Source of the DNA: an uncultured Clostridia bacterium
GTDB lineage: Bacteria > Bacillota > Clostridia > Christensenellales > CALWSW01
NCBI GenBank assembly: GCA_937874755.1
Contig: CALNBC010000405.1
Span: forward strand, 1-11,408
DNA length: 11,408 nt
Reading direction: 5' to 3'
Positions 1 through 7,553 of this stretch are shown one piece after another. A program made the translations under genes and the position numbers. The notes beneath the pieces were generated by a model. It was not told the origin of the DNA. It saw only the letters and a program-made list of their open reading frames with translations, and did no database searches. Numbering within the stretch: the first letter of the stretch is position 1; each line of letters starts with the position of its first letter.

Positions 1-1
1 A

Positions 2-193
<192 letters not shown>

Positions 194-203
194 GGAACCT
201 GTT

Positions 204-626
204 ATGTCGGAGCCTTCAATTTACGACACCAAGATCGTCGCCCGCGCTGCAATATCCATTGCTATGACTGTCGACCGCCAGGAAGAGCGGCAGCTTAAGT
301 CAAAGCTAATGGATGAAGGGATTAAGGCAGCAGCTGTTGATTTTGGCGGAGATTTCGTAACCTCAGTGGGCAAAATCATCGAAAGGGCGGTTGTCGCTGC
401 TAAAAGAGAAGGACTCATAGACAACGAATACCACCTTGAAGGTGCCGTTGCCGGCGCGGCGCGGGAGGCGCTATCTATCATATCGAGCAAAGCTATCGGT
501 TTCAACGTTGGCGGCAAGATCGGTATAGCTAGAACAACTGGGAATATTGCCGTTTGTATGTTTTTCGGTATTGGCGTATTGCATTTGGACGATATAGCCA
601 TCGGCCTTGGGCACAGGGCAATCTGA
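204..626 (+). CDS. HutP-family protein
   Basis: This 140-residue protein matches the clostridial HutP family in length and layout. It has a helical N-terminus with VDFGG (46-50), a central ERAVVAAKREG helix (60-70), a small-residue helix EGAVAGAAREAL (79-90), and a C-terminal strand pair with FFGIGVLHLDDIAIGLGHRAI (120-140). In Bacillus, HutP is a hexameric RNA-binding antiterminator of the histidine-utilisation operon that needs L-histidine and a divalent metal. Aligned from memory with the B. subtilis protein, its metal-binding His73, His77 and His138 fall at Gly80, Gly84 and Asp130 here, so the ligand chemistry is probably different. No hut genes are nearby; the neighbours are a flavoprotein and cmk. 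A GAGGA ribosome binding site lies about 8 bases before the ATG. Family call is strong; an RNA target or regulatory role is inference. Confidence 0.85.
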   Translation: MSEPSIYDTKIVARAAISIAMTVDRQEERQLKSKLMDEGIKAAAVDFGGDFVTSVGKIIERAVVAAKREGLIDNEYHLEGAVAGAAREALSIISSKAIGFNVGGKIGIARTTGNIAVCMFFGIGVLHLDDIAIGLGHRAI

Positions 627-644
627 ACACTCTGGAGGGCAGCA

Positions 645-1328
645 TTGATATCTGTTGCAATAGACGGACCCGCAGCTGCGGGGAAGAGTAGCGCTGCAAA
701 AACCGTAGCAAAAAGACTGGGATTGCTATACTTAGACACGGGTTCTATGTATCGCGCACTAGGTTACAAAGCTGCAGCGCTGGGGATGGATCCGGGGAAT
801 GAATCCCAGGTTCTCCCCATGCTTGAGAATACAAAGCTGGTTGTGGCATATAAAGACGGCGATCAGCGCCTTTTTATAGACGGTGAAGACATAACCGATA
901 AAATACGCACCGCGGAGTGCGGGCTGCACGCCTCGGCAATTTCTGCGATACCCGCCGTGCGCGAAAGGCTTGTCGCCCAGCAAAAAGAGATAGCAAAGGG
1001 CAATAACGTGGTAATGGACGGACGGGACATAGGCACTGTGGTACTGCCAGACGCGCCTTATAAGTTTTACATAACAGCTTCGGCAAAAACCCGCGCCCAA
1101 AGGCGCAATGAAGAGCTAGTCGAAAAAGGTGTTCCCGCAAAGTCGATTGAAGAGCTTGAACAAGAGATAATCAAGCGAGATTACGATGACAGTCATAGAG
1201 TCCATTCGCCGCTTAAACAGGCAGAGGATGCGCACTTGATCGACACTACGGATATGACCCTAGAGCAGGTAGTCGCAGTAATTTTAGAAATTATCGAAGA
1301 GGGTGAAAACAAAAGTGACGTTTTATAA
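645..1328 (+). CDS. cmk: Cytidylate kinase
   Basis: Cytosolic (d)CMP kinase that transfers the ATP gamma-phosphate to CMP/dCMP in pyrimidine nucleotide synthesis. The P-loop GPAAAGKSS is at residues 8-16. YLDTGSMYRALG (29-40) matches the nucleotide-binding region, DGRDIGTVVLPDA (125-137) is the family hallmark, and the lid/C-terminal block has RDYDDSHRVHSPL (178-190). Length 227 residues is normal for the family. The start must be the TTG at 645: it sits 5-6 bases after CTGGAGGG, and the next ATG lies past the P-loop. The 3' end overlaps plsC. Adjacency of cmk to an S1 gene is also known in E. coli and B. subtilis; here plsC and ispH lie between them. Confidence 0.96.
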   Translation: MISVAIDGPAAAGKSSAAKTVAKRLGLLYLDTGSMYRALGYKAAALGMDPGNESQVLPMLENTKLVVAYKDGDQRLFIDGEDITDKIRTAECGLHASAISAIPAVRERLVAQQKEIAKGNNVVMDGRDIGTVVLPDAPYKFYITASAKTRAQRRNEELVEKGVPAKSIEELEQEIIKRDYDDSHRVHSPLKQAEDAHLIDTTDMTLEQVVAVILEIIEEGENKSDVL

Positions 1329-1905
1329 GTTCGCTGTGCGCCTTTTGCGTCCTCTTCTTTGGCTCCTGTGGAGACCCAAACCCGAGGGGATAGAGAACGT
1401 CCCCGAAAATGGCGGGGTGATGGTGTGCAACCACATCCAACTGCGGGATCCGTTGTTGCTTGCCATTTGCCTGCCTGACAGAACACTGCATTTTCTAGCC
1501 AAAGAAGAGTTGTTCCGGATTCCTATATTAGGATTCATCATCAGACATCTCAATGCAATACCCGTTCACCGAAAAAGGGTGGATGTCACCGCAGTAAGAA
1601 AGTGCATGCGAGTGGTGGAAGACGGTGGCATTCTGGCTATTTTTCCGGAAGGAACGCGGAGTAGGAAGGGCAAACTGCTTCCCCTCCAAGAGGGGGCGAG
1701 CTTTATTGCGAGCCATTGCGGAAGCGAAGTTTACCCTGCTTATATACAAAAGGGTTACACCAAGGGCAGGAAGCGCGTTGTTTTCGCGCCCGCTTTGAAT
1801 ATCTCCAAAATTGAACCGGACGCTGACAAAAGTGTAAGACTCAAAGCCATGACCGCTGCAATTCGAAGAGAAATAATCGCGCTTTCCGGAAAGGACGAAG
1901 AATGA
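1315..1905 (+). CDS. plsC: 1-acyl-sn-glycerol-3-phosphate acyltransferase (PlsC family)
   Basis: Membrane-associated acyltransferase that adds the second acyl chain to lysophosphatidic acid, giving phosphatidic acid for phospholipids. With the GTG at 1315 as start it has 196 residues. A hydrophobic N-terminal segment (about 7-19) could anchor it. The catalytic HX4D motif is NHIQLRDP (His40, Asp45). Block II is NAIPVHRK (79-86), and the phosphate-binding block III is FPEGTRS (109-115), so all catalytic motifs are present. An in-frame GTG at 1303 would add four residues, but the GAGGG element at 1299-1303 leaves no room for a ribosome binding site there; it sits 11 bases before 1315. The gene overlaps cmk by 14 bases and the ispH start by ATGA. 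PlsC chemistry is confident; the exact acyl acceptor is inferred from family. Confidence 0.92.
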   Translation: MTFYKFAVRLLRPLLWLLWRPKPEGIENVPENGGVMVCNHIQLRDPLLLAICLPDRTLHFLAKEELFRIPILGFIIRHLNAIPVHRKRVDVTAVRKCMRVVEDGGILAIFPEGTRSRKGKLLPLQEGASFIASHCGSEVYPAYIQKGYTKGRKRVVFAPALNISKIEPDADKSVRLKAMTAAIRREIIALSGKDEE

Positions 1906-4061
1906 TTGTCAAGGTCGCAAAACATTGCGGATTCTGTTTCGGTGTGCAGCGCGCGATAGACAAAGTAGAAGAGCTTTTGCAGAACAATGAAAGGGTGTAT
2001 ACTCTAGGTGAACTCATCCATAATAAAGGTGTGGTGAATGACCTTATAGAACGGGGAGCGATTCCCGCAAACTCGCCAGAAAACATAGAAAAAGGCGCAA
2101 ATATTGTGGTCAGATCCCACGGGGTTACTCCTTCGGTAATCTTAGACTGCCAAAAGCGAGGCCTAATTGTTCATGACGCCACATGTCCCTTTGTAAGTAA
2201 AATCCACAAAATTGTGGAAAGAGAAGCAAAAGAAGGGAAAACTGTGATAATAGTCGGGGATGCCAACCACCCCGAAGTTATCGGAATTCGTGCCCGTTCG
2301 GGGAAAGGCGCTGTGGTAGTATCCTCCAAAAATGAGGTGCTTGACCTTCCGCATATTGCAAAAGCAGCGGTCGTAGCGCAAACTACCATATCCAAATTGC
2401 AATTTTCCGAAGTGATTCTTGCACTTCCCGAAAGGGTCGATGAGTATGTTATACACGACACAATATGCACTACGACCGAAGAGCGTCAGCGCGAGGCTGA
2501 AGAGCTTGCCAAGACTTCCAACGCTGTTGTGGTAATAGGCGGGCAACACAGTTCCAACACTCAAAAACTTGCGCAGATTTGCCGACGGTACTGTGAAAAC
2601 ATATATTGTATCGAAAATTCGAAAGCTTTTACTTCTATACTTGCAAATTTGGTGATACATGATATAATTAGTATTGTCGCCGGCGCTTCGACGCCGAAAT
2701 GCATGATTGTGGAGGTACTAACCAGTATGAGCGAACTCGAAAACACCGCGATTCAGGCTGCAGAGGCCGCTGCCGCTGAAGTCGCAAAGCCCATTGAACC
2801 CGAAGAAACCGTTCAAGTTCAAGAGCCCGAAGTTAATGCAGCTGCCGAATCTGAAGCTATTTCGGACGATTTTACCGAGGCTTTCGAAAAGACTCTTGTC
2901 CGTATCAGGAATGGACAGATTCTGACAGGAACCATCGTTCAGATAACAGATAACGAAGTGTGCGTCAACATAGGCTATAAATCCGACGGTTTTATACCCA
3001 AGAGTGAATTCGCCGCGGACACAGACGCAGATCCCGCCGAAATGGTTCAGGTCGGCGACGAGATCGAAGTCGAAATCGTCAAAGTTAATGACGGTGAAGG
3101 CAATGTTCTGCTGTCGCACAAGAGCGTTGAATCTAAAAAGGCTTGGGAGAGATTCATTCAGGCTGCGCAAGGCGAGTCCGCTGTATACGACTCTATATGC
3201 AAAGAAGTCGTCAAGGGTGGCGTTATTGCAAGCATTGACGGCATTCGCGCCTTTGTGCCCGCGTCTCAGGTTTCCACGCGCTATGTAGAAAAGTTGGACG
3301 AATACGTCGGCAAACCTATGCGCCTGATGGTAATCGAAGTCGACGATAAGAAAAAGCGCGTTGTCGCATCCCAGAAGAAGGTCCTGCTTGCTGAAGCAGA
3401 AGCAAAGAAGAAAGAGCTTTGGGAGTCTCTTAAGGCGGGTGACCGCATTAACGGCATCGTTCGCAGGCTCACCGATTTTGGTGCTTTTGTAGACATCGGC
3501 GGCGTGGACGGCCTTATCCATGTGACCGAGATGGCCTGGGGGCGCGTAAAGCACCCTTCCGATGTGCTGAAAATCGGCGATCAGATCGAAGTGCTCATAC
3601 TTTCTGTTGACGCTGATAGAGAACGAGTATCGCTCAGCTATAAGCAGCTCCAGCCTAAACCCTGGACCACCGCGGCAGAGCGTTACCCCGTAGGCTCAAT
3701 TGTAGAGGGCAAGGTTGTCCGCATCGTACCTTTTGGCGCGTTTGTTTCACTGGAACCCACGATAGACGGTCTGATTCACATCTCCCAGGTCGCCACAACC
3801 CGCATAGCAAAGGTTGAGGACGAGCTTAAGGTAGGCGAGATGGTGCGCGTAAAGGTGCTGGATGTCAATCCCGAAGCCAAGCGCATCAGCCTAAGCCGCC
3901 GCGAGGTTCTGCTTGAAGAAATGCCTCCCATCGAGGACTTCATTATGAACGATCCGGAACTCTCCATACCAGAAGTCGAATCGCACGAGCGCGTATCGAT
4001 ACCTCCGGTAGAGAGTGCAACCACTTCACTGGCGGATCTCTTCCCTAAATTGGAAGACTAA
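1902..4061 (+). CDS. ispH-rpsA: Fused 4-hydroxy-3-methylbut-2-enyl diphosphate reductase / 30S ribosomal protein S1
   Basis: Residues 1-275 are IspH (LytB), the last enzyme of the MEP isoprenoid pathway, reducing HMBPP to IPP and DMAPP with a [4Fe-4S] cluster. Cluster cysteines Cys12 (GFCFGV), Cys95 (DATCP) and Cys189 (DTICTTT) are present. So are His40, His73, His123, Glu125 and the SSNT substrate-binding block at 217-220. An Ala/Glu-rich linker (about 280-330) leads to four S1 RNA-binding repeats at about 336-408, 432-493, 510-582 and 595-668, then an acidic tail ending ADLFPKLED. E. coli S1 has six repeats; four is usual in Firmicutes. Such IspH-S1 fusions are known in Clostridia. The frame is uninterrupted, so this is a true fusion. 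A promoter, ribosome binding site and ATG (codon 276) at the junction suggest S1 may also be made alone. The start overlaps the plsC stop. Confidence 0.95.
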   Translation: MIVKVAKHCGFCFGVQRAIDKVEELLQNNERVYTLGELIHNKGVVNDLIERGAIPANSPENIEKGANIVVRSHGVTPSVILDCQKRGLIVHDATCPFVSKIHKIVEREAKEGKTVIIVGDANHPEVIGIRARSGKGAVVVSSKNEVLDLPHIAKAAVVAQTTISKLQFSEVILALPERVDEYVIHDTICTTTEERQREAEELAKTSNAVVVIGGQHSSNTQKLAQICRRYCENIYCIENSKAFTSILANLVIHDIISIVAGASTPKCMIVEVLTSMSELENTAIQAAEAAAAEVAKPIEPEETVQVQEPEVNAAAESEAISDDFTEAFEKTLVRIRNGQILTGTIVQITDNEVCVNIGYKSDGFIPKSEFAADTDADPAEMVQVGDEIEVEIVKVNDGEGNVLLSHKSVESKKAWERFIQAAQGESAVYDSICKEVVKGGVIASIDGIRAFVPASQVSTRYVEKLDEYVGKPMRLMVIEVDDKKKRVVASQKKVLLAEAEAKKKELWESLKAGDRINGIVRRLTDFGAFVDIGGVDGLIHVTEMAWGRVKHPSDVLKIGDQIEVLILSVDADRERVSLSYKQLQPKPWTTAAERYPVGSIVEGKVVRIVPFGAFVSLEPTIDGLIHISQVATTRIAKVEDELKVGEMVRVKVLDVNPEAKRISLSRREVLLEEMPPIEDFIMNDPELSIPEVESHERVSIPPVESATTSLADLFPKLED
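2641..2668 (+). promoter_or_regulatory. Predicted internal sigma-A promoter before the S1 half of ispH-rpsA
   Basis: TTGCAA at 2641-2646 (four of six matches to the -35 consensus) is followed after 16 bases by a perfect TATAAT at 2663-2668. The TG at 2660-2661 makes it an extended -10. A transcript would start near 2675 and reach the internal ATG at 2727 after about 50 bases. The leader would contain a small hairpin (CGGCG at 2681-2685 with CGCCG at 2692-2696). It lies within IspH coding sequence, so chance occurrence is possible, but its position just ahead of the domain boundary favours a real promoter. Confidence 0.55.
2711..2729 (+). promoter_or_regulatory. Internal ribosome binding site and ATG for a stand-alone S1 product
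   Basis: GGAGGT at 2711-2716 stands 10 bases before an in-frame ATG at 2727-2729 (codon 276 of the fusion). This lies directly after the IspH C-terminal block GASTPKCMIVEV. Initiation here would give a 444-residue protein starting MSELENTA, with the acidic linker and all four S1 repeats but no IspH part. The spacing is slightly long but usable. That the site is used is inference. Confidence 0.5.
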
Positions 4062-4074
4062 ACAACAAAGTATC

Positions 4075-4109
4075 AGCCGACAAAGCTTTAGCAATGTCGG
4101 CTTTTTCTT
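4075..4109 (+). terminator. Rho-independent terminator after ispH-rpsA
   Basis: AGCCGACA at 4075-4082 pairs perfectly with TGTCGGCT at 4095-4102 across a 12-base loop that itself holds GCT/AGC. A TTTTT tract (4102-4106) follows at once. It starts 14 bases after the ispH-rpsA stop and closes the first operon. Confidence 0.92.
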
Positions 4110-4119
4110 GTTTTACAGA

Positions 4120-4148
4120 TTTATAATATCCAATAAACCGTATATAAT
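4120..4148 (+). promoter_or_regulatory. Predicted sigma-A promoter for the glmM operon
   Basis: A perfect TATAAT lies at 4143-4148, with TTTATA (four of six -35 matches) at 4120-4125 and a 17-base spacer. It sits in the AT-rich gap between the terminator of the previous operon and glmM. The expected start is near 4155, giving a leader of about 35 bases. Confidence 0.65.
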
Positions 4149-4190
4149 GGTATGATAGCAGTTGTAATTTCTATTTGACGGAGGACAATA

Positions 4191-5546
4191 ATGGCAAGAC
4201 TGTTCGGCACTGACGGAGTCCGTGGCGTCGCTAACAGGGATCTCACCTGCGAGCTGGCGTTCAAGCTTGGCCAAGCCGGTGCATTGGTGCTTACGAAAGG
4301 AACGGAAAAACCCGTTATAATAATCGGCAGGGATACGAGAATATCCGGTGAAATGCTGTTAAATGCTCTAATGGCCGGAATATGCTCCGCTGGGGCGATG
4401 GCCGCAGACGTTGGAGTTATCCCGACACCCGGAATTGCTTACCTCACTAGGGAGCATGGCGCGGATGCGGGCGTAGTCATTTCCGCGTCCCACAACACCT
4501 ATGAATTTAACGGAATCAAATGGTTTAGCAAAAGTGGATTTAAACTTTCCGACGAAGTGGAAGATAGCATCGAAGAAATCGTGCTGGGGAAGCGCTCTCA
4601 AAAACTCCCCGAAAACGGGGATATCGGCAGGATCGCAGTTTTCCCTTCTGGTGCTGCGGAATACATAAATCATCTTGTCGATTCGTCGGACATTAGGCTG
4701 GATGGCCTTAAAATTGTGCTTGACTGCGCAAACGGCGCGTCTACTCCCATAGCCCCAGAGGTTTTTTGTCGACTTGGGGCAGAAGTAATTCCCTGCTTCA
4801 TATCGCCAAACGGAGTCAACATCAATGACGATTGCGGCTCTACAAAACCCCAAAATTTGCAGTTGCTTGTGCTTGAGCACAAAGCGGATGTGGGGCTCGC
4901 ATTTGACGGAGACGCGGACAGGCTGATTGCAGTAGATGAGAAGGGCGAAATAGTAGACGGAGACAGAATTATGGCGCTTTGCGCAAGGGATATGTCTCGC
5001 AGAGGAACCCTCAGCAAAAACACCCTTGTAACCACCGTAATGAGCAATATCGGGATGGTCAATTCCCTGCGAGGGGACGGCATAAACGTAGAAATAACAG
5101 ACGTAGGAGACAGATATGTCCTTGAGCGTATGCTGGCAGGCGGGTACAACTTCGGCGGAGAGCAGTCCGGTCATCTTATTTTGCTGGATAAAAACACGAC
5201 CGGGGACGGCATTCTTTCCGCGCTTGAACTCCTGTCCGTCGTAGTGAAAAAGGGCATGCCGCTTTCGACGCTTGCCCATGCAATCGAAATTTATCCCCAG
5301 ATACTGGTAAATGTTGCCGTGCCTGAAGAGGCTAAAAGGGCGTACGCCAATAACAAACACATAACCGAGAGAATACGCGGCGCTGAAGCGGTATTTGGAG
5401 GCAAGGGTAGGGTGCTGGTTCGCACTTCGGGAACCGAGCCGTTGATACGTGTTATGATGGAGGGCGAGAACGAGGATATCGTCAATAAAGAAGCTGCGGC
5501 AGTAGCAGAACTTATCGCCGAAACATACGGTGGAAAAATAAAATAA
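4191..5546 (+). CDS. glmM: Phosphoglucosamine mutase
   Basis: Cytosolic enzyme converting glucosamine-6-phosphate to glucosamine-1-phosphate, the precursor of UDP-GlcNAc for peptidoglycan. At 451 residues it has the usual length and the four-domain phosphohexomutase layout. The N-terminus is RLFGTDGVRG. The catalytic phosphoserine is Ser100 in VVISASHN (95-102), the Mg-binding loop is DGDADR (239-244), sugar recognition is GGEQSGH, and the C-terminal phosphate loop is RTSGTEPLIRV. The residue after SASHN is Thr where many relatives have Pro, a minor variation. The ATG follows GGAGGA by about 6 bases. As the first gene after a promoter, with a 21-base gap to the hydrolase downstream, it probably leads a four-gene transcript. 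Confidence 0.97.
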   Translation: MARLFGTDGVRGVANRDLTCELAFKLGQAGALVLTKGTEKPVIIIGRDTRISGEMLLNALMAGICSAGAMAADVGVIPTPGIAYLTREHGADAGVVISASHNTYEFNGIKWFSKSGFKLSDEVEDSIEEIVLGKRSQKLPENGDIGRIAVFPSGAAEYINHLVDSSDIRLDGLKIVLDCANGASTPIAPEVFCRLGAEVIPCFISPNGVNINDDCGSTKPQNLQLLVLEHKADVGLAFDGDADRLIAVDEKGEIVDGDRIMALCARDMSRRGTLSKNTLVTTVMSNIGMVNSLRGDGINVEITDVGDRYVLERMLAGGYNFGGEQSGHLILLDKNTTGDGILSALELLSVVVKKGMPLSTLAHAIEIYPQILVNVAVPEEAKRAYANNKHITERIRGAEAVFGGKGRVLVRTSGTEPLIRVMMEGENEDIVNKEAAAVAELIAETYGGKIK

Positions 5547-5567
5547 TATAAAACAGGAGGAGTACAA

Positions 5568-6122
5568 ATGAAAAGGGCGCTATTGATAATCGACTACACT
5601 TATGACTTCGTCGCAGACGATGGGAAGCTGACCTGTGGCAAGCCTGGGCAGGAAATCGACGATGCTATCGTAAACCTCATAATGGAATTCGAGGACACCA
5701 AGGAACCGATATTCGTGCTCAGGGACCTTCACTACGAAAGCGACAAGGCCCATCCCGAGAGCAAGCTTTTTCCGCCTCATAACCAGTTCGGTTCTCCCGG
5801 TAGGGAACTTTACGGTAATACCGCAAAGGCGTTGGAAGAACTGACCCGCGAGCATCCGGAGCAGGTAACTTGGATGGACAAGACGCGTTATTCCTCATTC
5901 GTCCGCACATCACTGACCGAAAAACTGGACGAGCTAGGAGTGGACGCCGTGGAGCTGGCGGGCGTTTGCACAGATATCTGCATACTGCATACCGCGATAG
6001 GGGCGTACAACCTTGGTTACGACGTAATCGTACCGCAAAATGCCGTCGCTTCCTTCTCGCAAGAAGGGCATACCTTTGCGCTGAACCACTTTAAGAGCTG
6101 CCTGGGAGCGAAGCTAGTCTAA
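5568..6122 (+). CDS. Isochorismatase-fold cysteine hydrolase, nicotinamidase-like
   Basis: This 184-residue protein has the cysteine hydrolase catalytic triad of the isochorismatase/nicotinamidase superfamily: Asp9 (LLIIDYTYDF), Lys105 (MDKTRYSSF) and Cys138 (AGVCTDICI). The metal ligands typical of PncA nicotinamidases also seem present: Asp53 and His55 (RDLH), His62 and His71 (PPHNQFG, where PncA has PPHC). Nicotinamidase turns nicotinamide into nicotinate for NAD salvage, and that is the best guess; another amide substrate is possible. The protein should be cytosolic, as no signal peptide is seen. A strong AGGAGG lies 7 bases before the ATG. No NAD-salvage partner genes are nearby, so context does not help. 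Confidence 0.85.
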   Translation: MKRALLIIDYTYDFVADDGKLTCGKPGQEIDDAIVNLIMEFEDTKEPIFVLRDLHYESDKAHPESKLFPPHNQFGSPGRELYGNTAKALEELTREHPEQVTWMDKTRYSSFVRTSLTEKLDELGVDAVELAGVCTDICILHTAIGAYNLGYDVIVPQNAVASFSQEGHTFALNHFKSCLGAKLV

Positions 6123-6146
6123 AGTCCAATTTAGCAGGGAGGTCTA

Positions 6147-7553
6147 ATGTTCGAAAACACATATCTAAACGCTGCGGTTTTTGCCGTAGGCGGATTTACA
6201 GTATCGTTTGCTATTGCGCTAGCCCTTAAGTCCAGAAAGCACAAGCTTCAAGCTTCGCCGCTCACCATAGCCACTTTTTTCGGCTTGTTTGTAGGTGGGC
6301 TTGCGTTTGAAGTCTCGATGGCTAGGGGGCTAGACCCCGTTTACATACCTTTTATGCAGTGGACAAGGGTTCGAGAGATAGGGTATACTGCGGTATGGAT
6401 AAGCTTTGCCAAGAACGTACTGCCGCTCGTGCCCGCCGGGTTTTTGATTCCCAAGGTTTTTAAAAAATGCGATAAGCTTGGAAAAGCGACTGTTTTTGCA
6501 CTACTTGCCGCAGCGATAACCGCATTGGCGACTCTGGTGTTCCATAACTTTAATGCGGATTGTGCAGTGGGCGCGTTCCTGGGAATCCTGATAGGATTTG
6601 GGCTTTTCGCCTTCGTCAAGCTGTTCTTTGTTAAGTCTAAGTTCTTTGCGGAACCTCAGATGAGTCGGAAAACTCATATCGGTTCCCTCGCTGTTGTGCT
6701 CGCGGTTTATTTGGCATGCGTCGCCCTCATCGCGGTGGACAGCGGAGGCGAATTTGAAAAGCTGAACATCTTCACGCCGGACAACCCGCTGCCTTCGAGC
6801 ATCACAATGGACGTAAGCCTTGTCACAGAACGCTCGAGCGGGATGACTTACAAAACCGCGCAGGCAGACGCCGCACAAGGTGCGGAAAAGGTAGCCGTAG
6901 CATTTGGAATGTCGGGCAGTGCACAATCTGTCGAGGATAGCGATATTCAAAGGCGCGCAATGGTAATCGACGGAGGCAAGTCTGTGAACTATTTTGCGAC
7001 CGGAGAATGGGAATACACCGACAATTCCTTTATAGCTTCGGGCGAGGGTGTGCTGTTGCCGTTGACCGAATACGAAAAAATGGCGGTCGAAATAACAAAA
7101 AACGGCAGTCTTCCCTTCAATCAATACTCTGTTGACGATGTTTCGACAGGTAAAAAGAAGGACTCTGAAGGGAACCTTGCGAATTCGGTATCGGTGTATA
7201 TGCTCGCCAATGGAGCGAACGGCACGATACAAGGAAGCTGCGAGGTCGAAATAATCTTCTGGTACGACGGAACGGTCTATTCGGTTAACAAGTACAGTGC
7301 TGATTTCGAAGAGTTCAAATCAGTCGCGATTATATCCCAACAGGAGGCTTGGGAGCTAGCCATCTCAGGTGGTGGAGCGCATACGCTCTGGGCAACCGCC
7401 GTCAGTGCGAATATGACGAGTGTTGAGCCCGCATACTGGCTGGAAGAGATAAAAGGCACCTTGCAGCCAATCTGGATGTTTTCTGGAACAGCAGTAAAGG
7501 AGGACGGCGGAACTGCAGACTTCAAGGTCTTTGTGCCCGCGATGGTCTATTGA
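6147..7553 (+). CDS. VanZ-like membrane protein with large extracytoplasmic C-terminal domain
   Basis: The first 200 residues contain about six hydrophobic helices (near 8-28, 38-56, 80-104, 112-132, 140-162 and 178-197). Positive loops (KSRKHK, KVFKKCDK, VKSK/SRK) place both ends outside. The section NVLPLVPAGFLIP (90-102) and the FNADCAVGAFLGILIG block (135-150) align by eye with the VanZ-family signature, though the acidic DD pair usual before the last helix is degenerate. Residues 200-468 form a soluble, strand-rich domain. Its end (QQEAWELAISGG, then LQPIWMFSG and FVPAMV) faintly recalls YycI/YycH-type extracytoplasmic sensor domains; this is low-confidence. VanZ proteins are linked to teicoplanin resistance with unclear mechanism. 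AGGGAGGT precedes the ATG. The stop overlaps the next start as TGATG. Confidence 0.72.
   Translation: MFENTYLNAAVFAVGGFTVSFAIALALKSRKHKLQASPLTIATFFGLFVGGLAFEVSMARGLDPVYIPFMQWTRVREIGYTAVWISFAKNVLPLVPAGFLIPKVFKKCDKLGKATVFALLAAAITALATLVFHNFNADCAVGAFLGILIGFGLFAFVKLFFVKSKFFAEPQMSRKTHIGSLAVVLAVYLACVALIAVDSGGEFEKLNIFTPDNPLPSSITMDVSLVTERSSGMTYKTAQADAAQGAEKVAVAFGMSGSAQSVEDSDIQRRAMVIDGGKSVNYFATGEWEYTDNSFIASGEGVLLPLTEYEKMAVEITKNGSLPFNQYSVDDVSTGKKKDSEGNLANSVSVYMLANGANGTIQGSCEVEIIFWYDGTVYSVNKYSADFEEFKSVAIISQQEAWELAISGGGAHTLWATAVSANMTSVEPAYWLEEIKGTLQPIWMFSGTAVKEDGGTADFKVFVPAMVY

Noticed and set aside
221..739. 172-codon minus-strand open frame over the HutP-like and cmk start region
   Set aside because: Its Ala/Ser/Pro-rich sequence mirrors the codon pattern of the opposite genes, and both of those are well supported.
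2718..3554. 278-codon minus-strand open frame across the S1 repeats
   Set aside because: Antisense to conserved S1 domains, no recognisable motif and no convincing ribosome binding site; best read as a coding shadow.
4152..4178. Eight-codon frame in the glmM leader
   Set aside because: It begins at or before the predicted transcript start and has no ribosome binding site, so it is unlikely to be translated.
4316..4321. TATAAT inside glmM
   Set aside because: No -35 element at a usable distance and no gene start or ribosome binding site downstream, unlike the ispH-S1 junction.
4368..5567. Long open frame of 399 codons on the minus strand across glmM
   Set aside because: It lies wholly antisense to a clearly functional glmM, has no recognisable domain, and is composed of Cys/His/Tyr-rich low-plausibility protein typical of a shadow frame.
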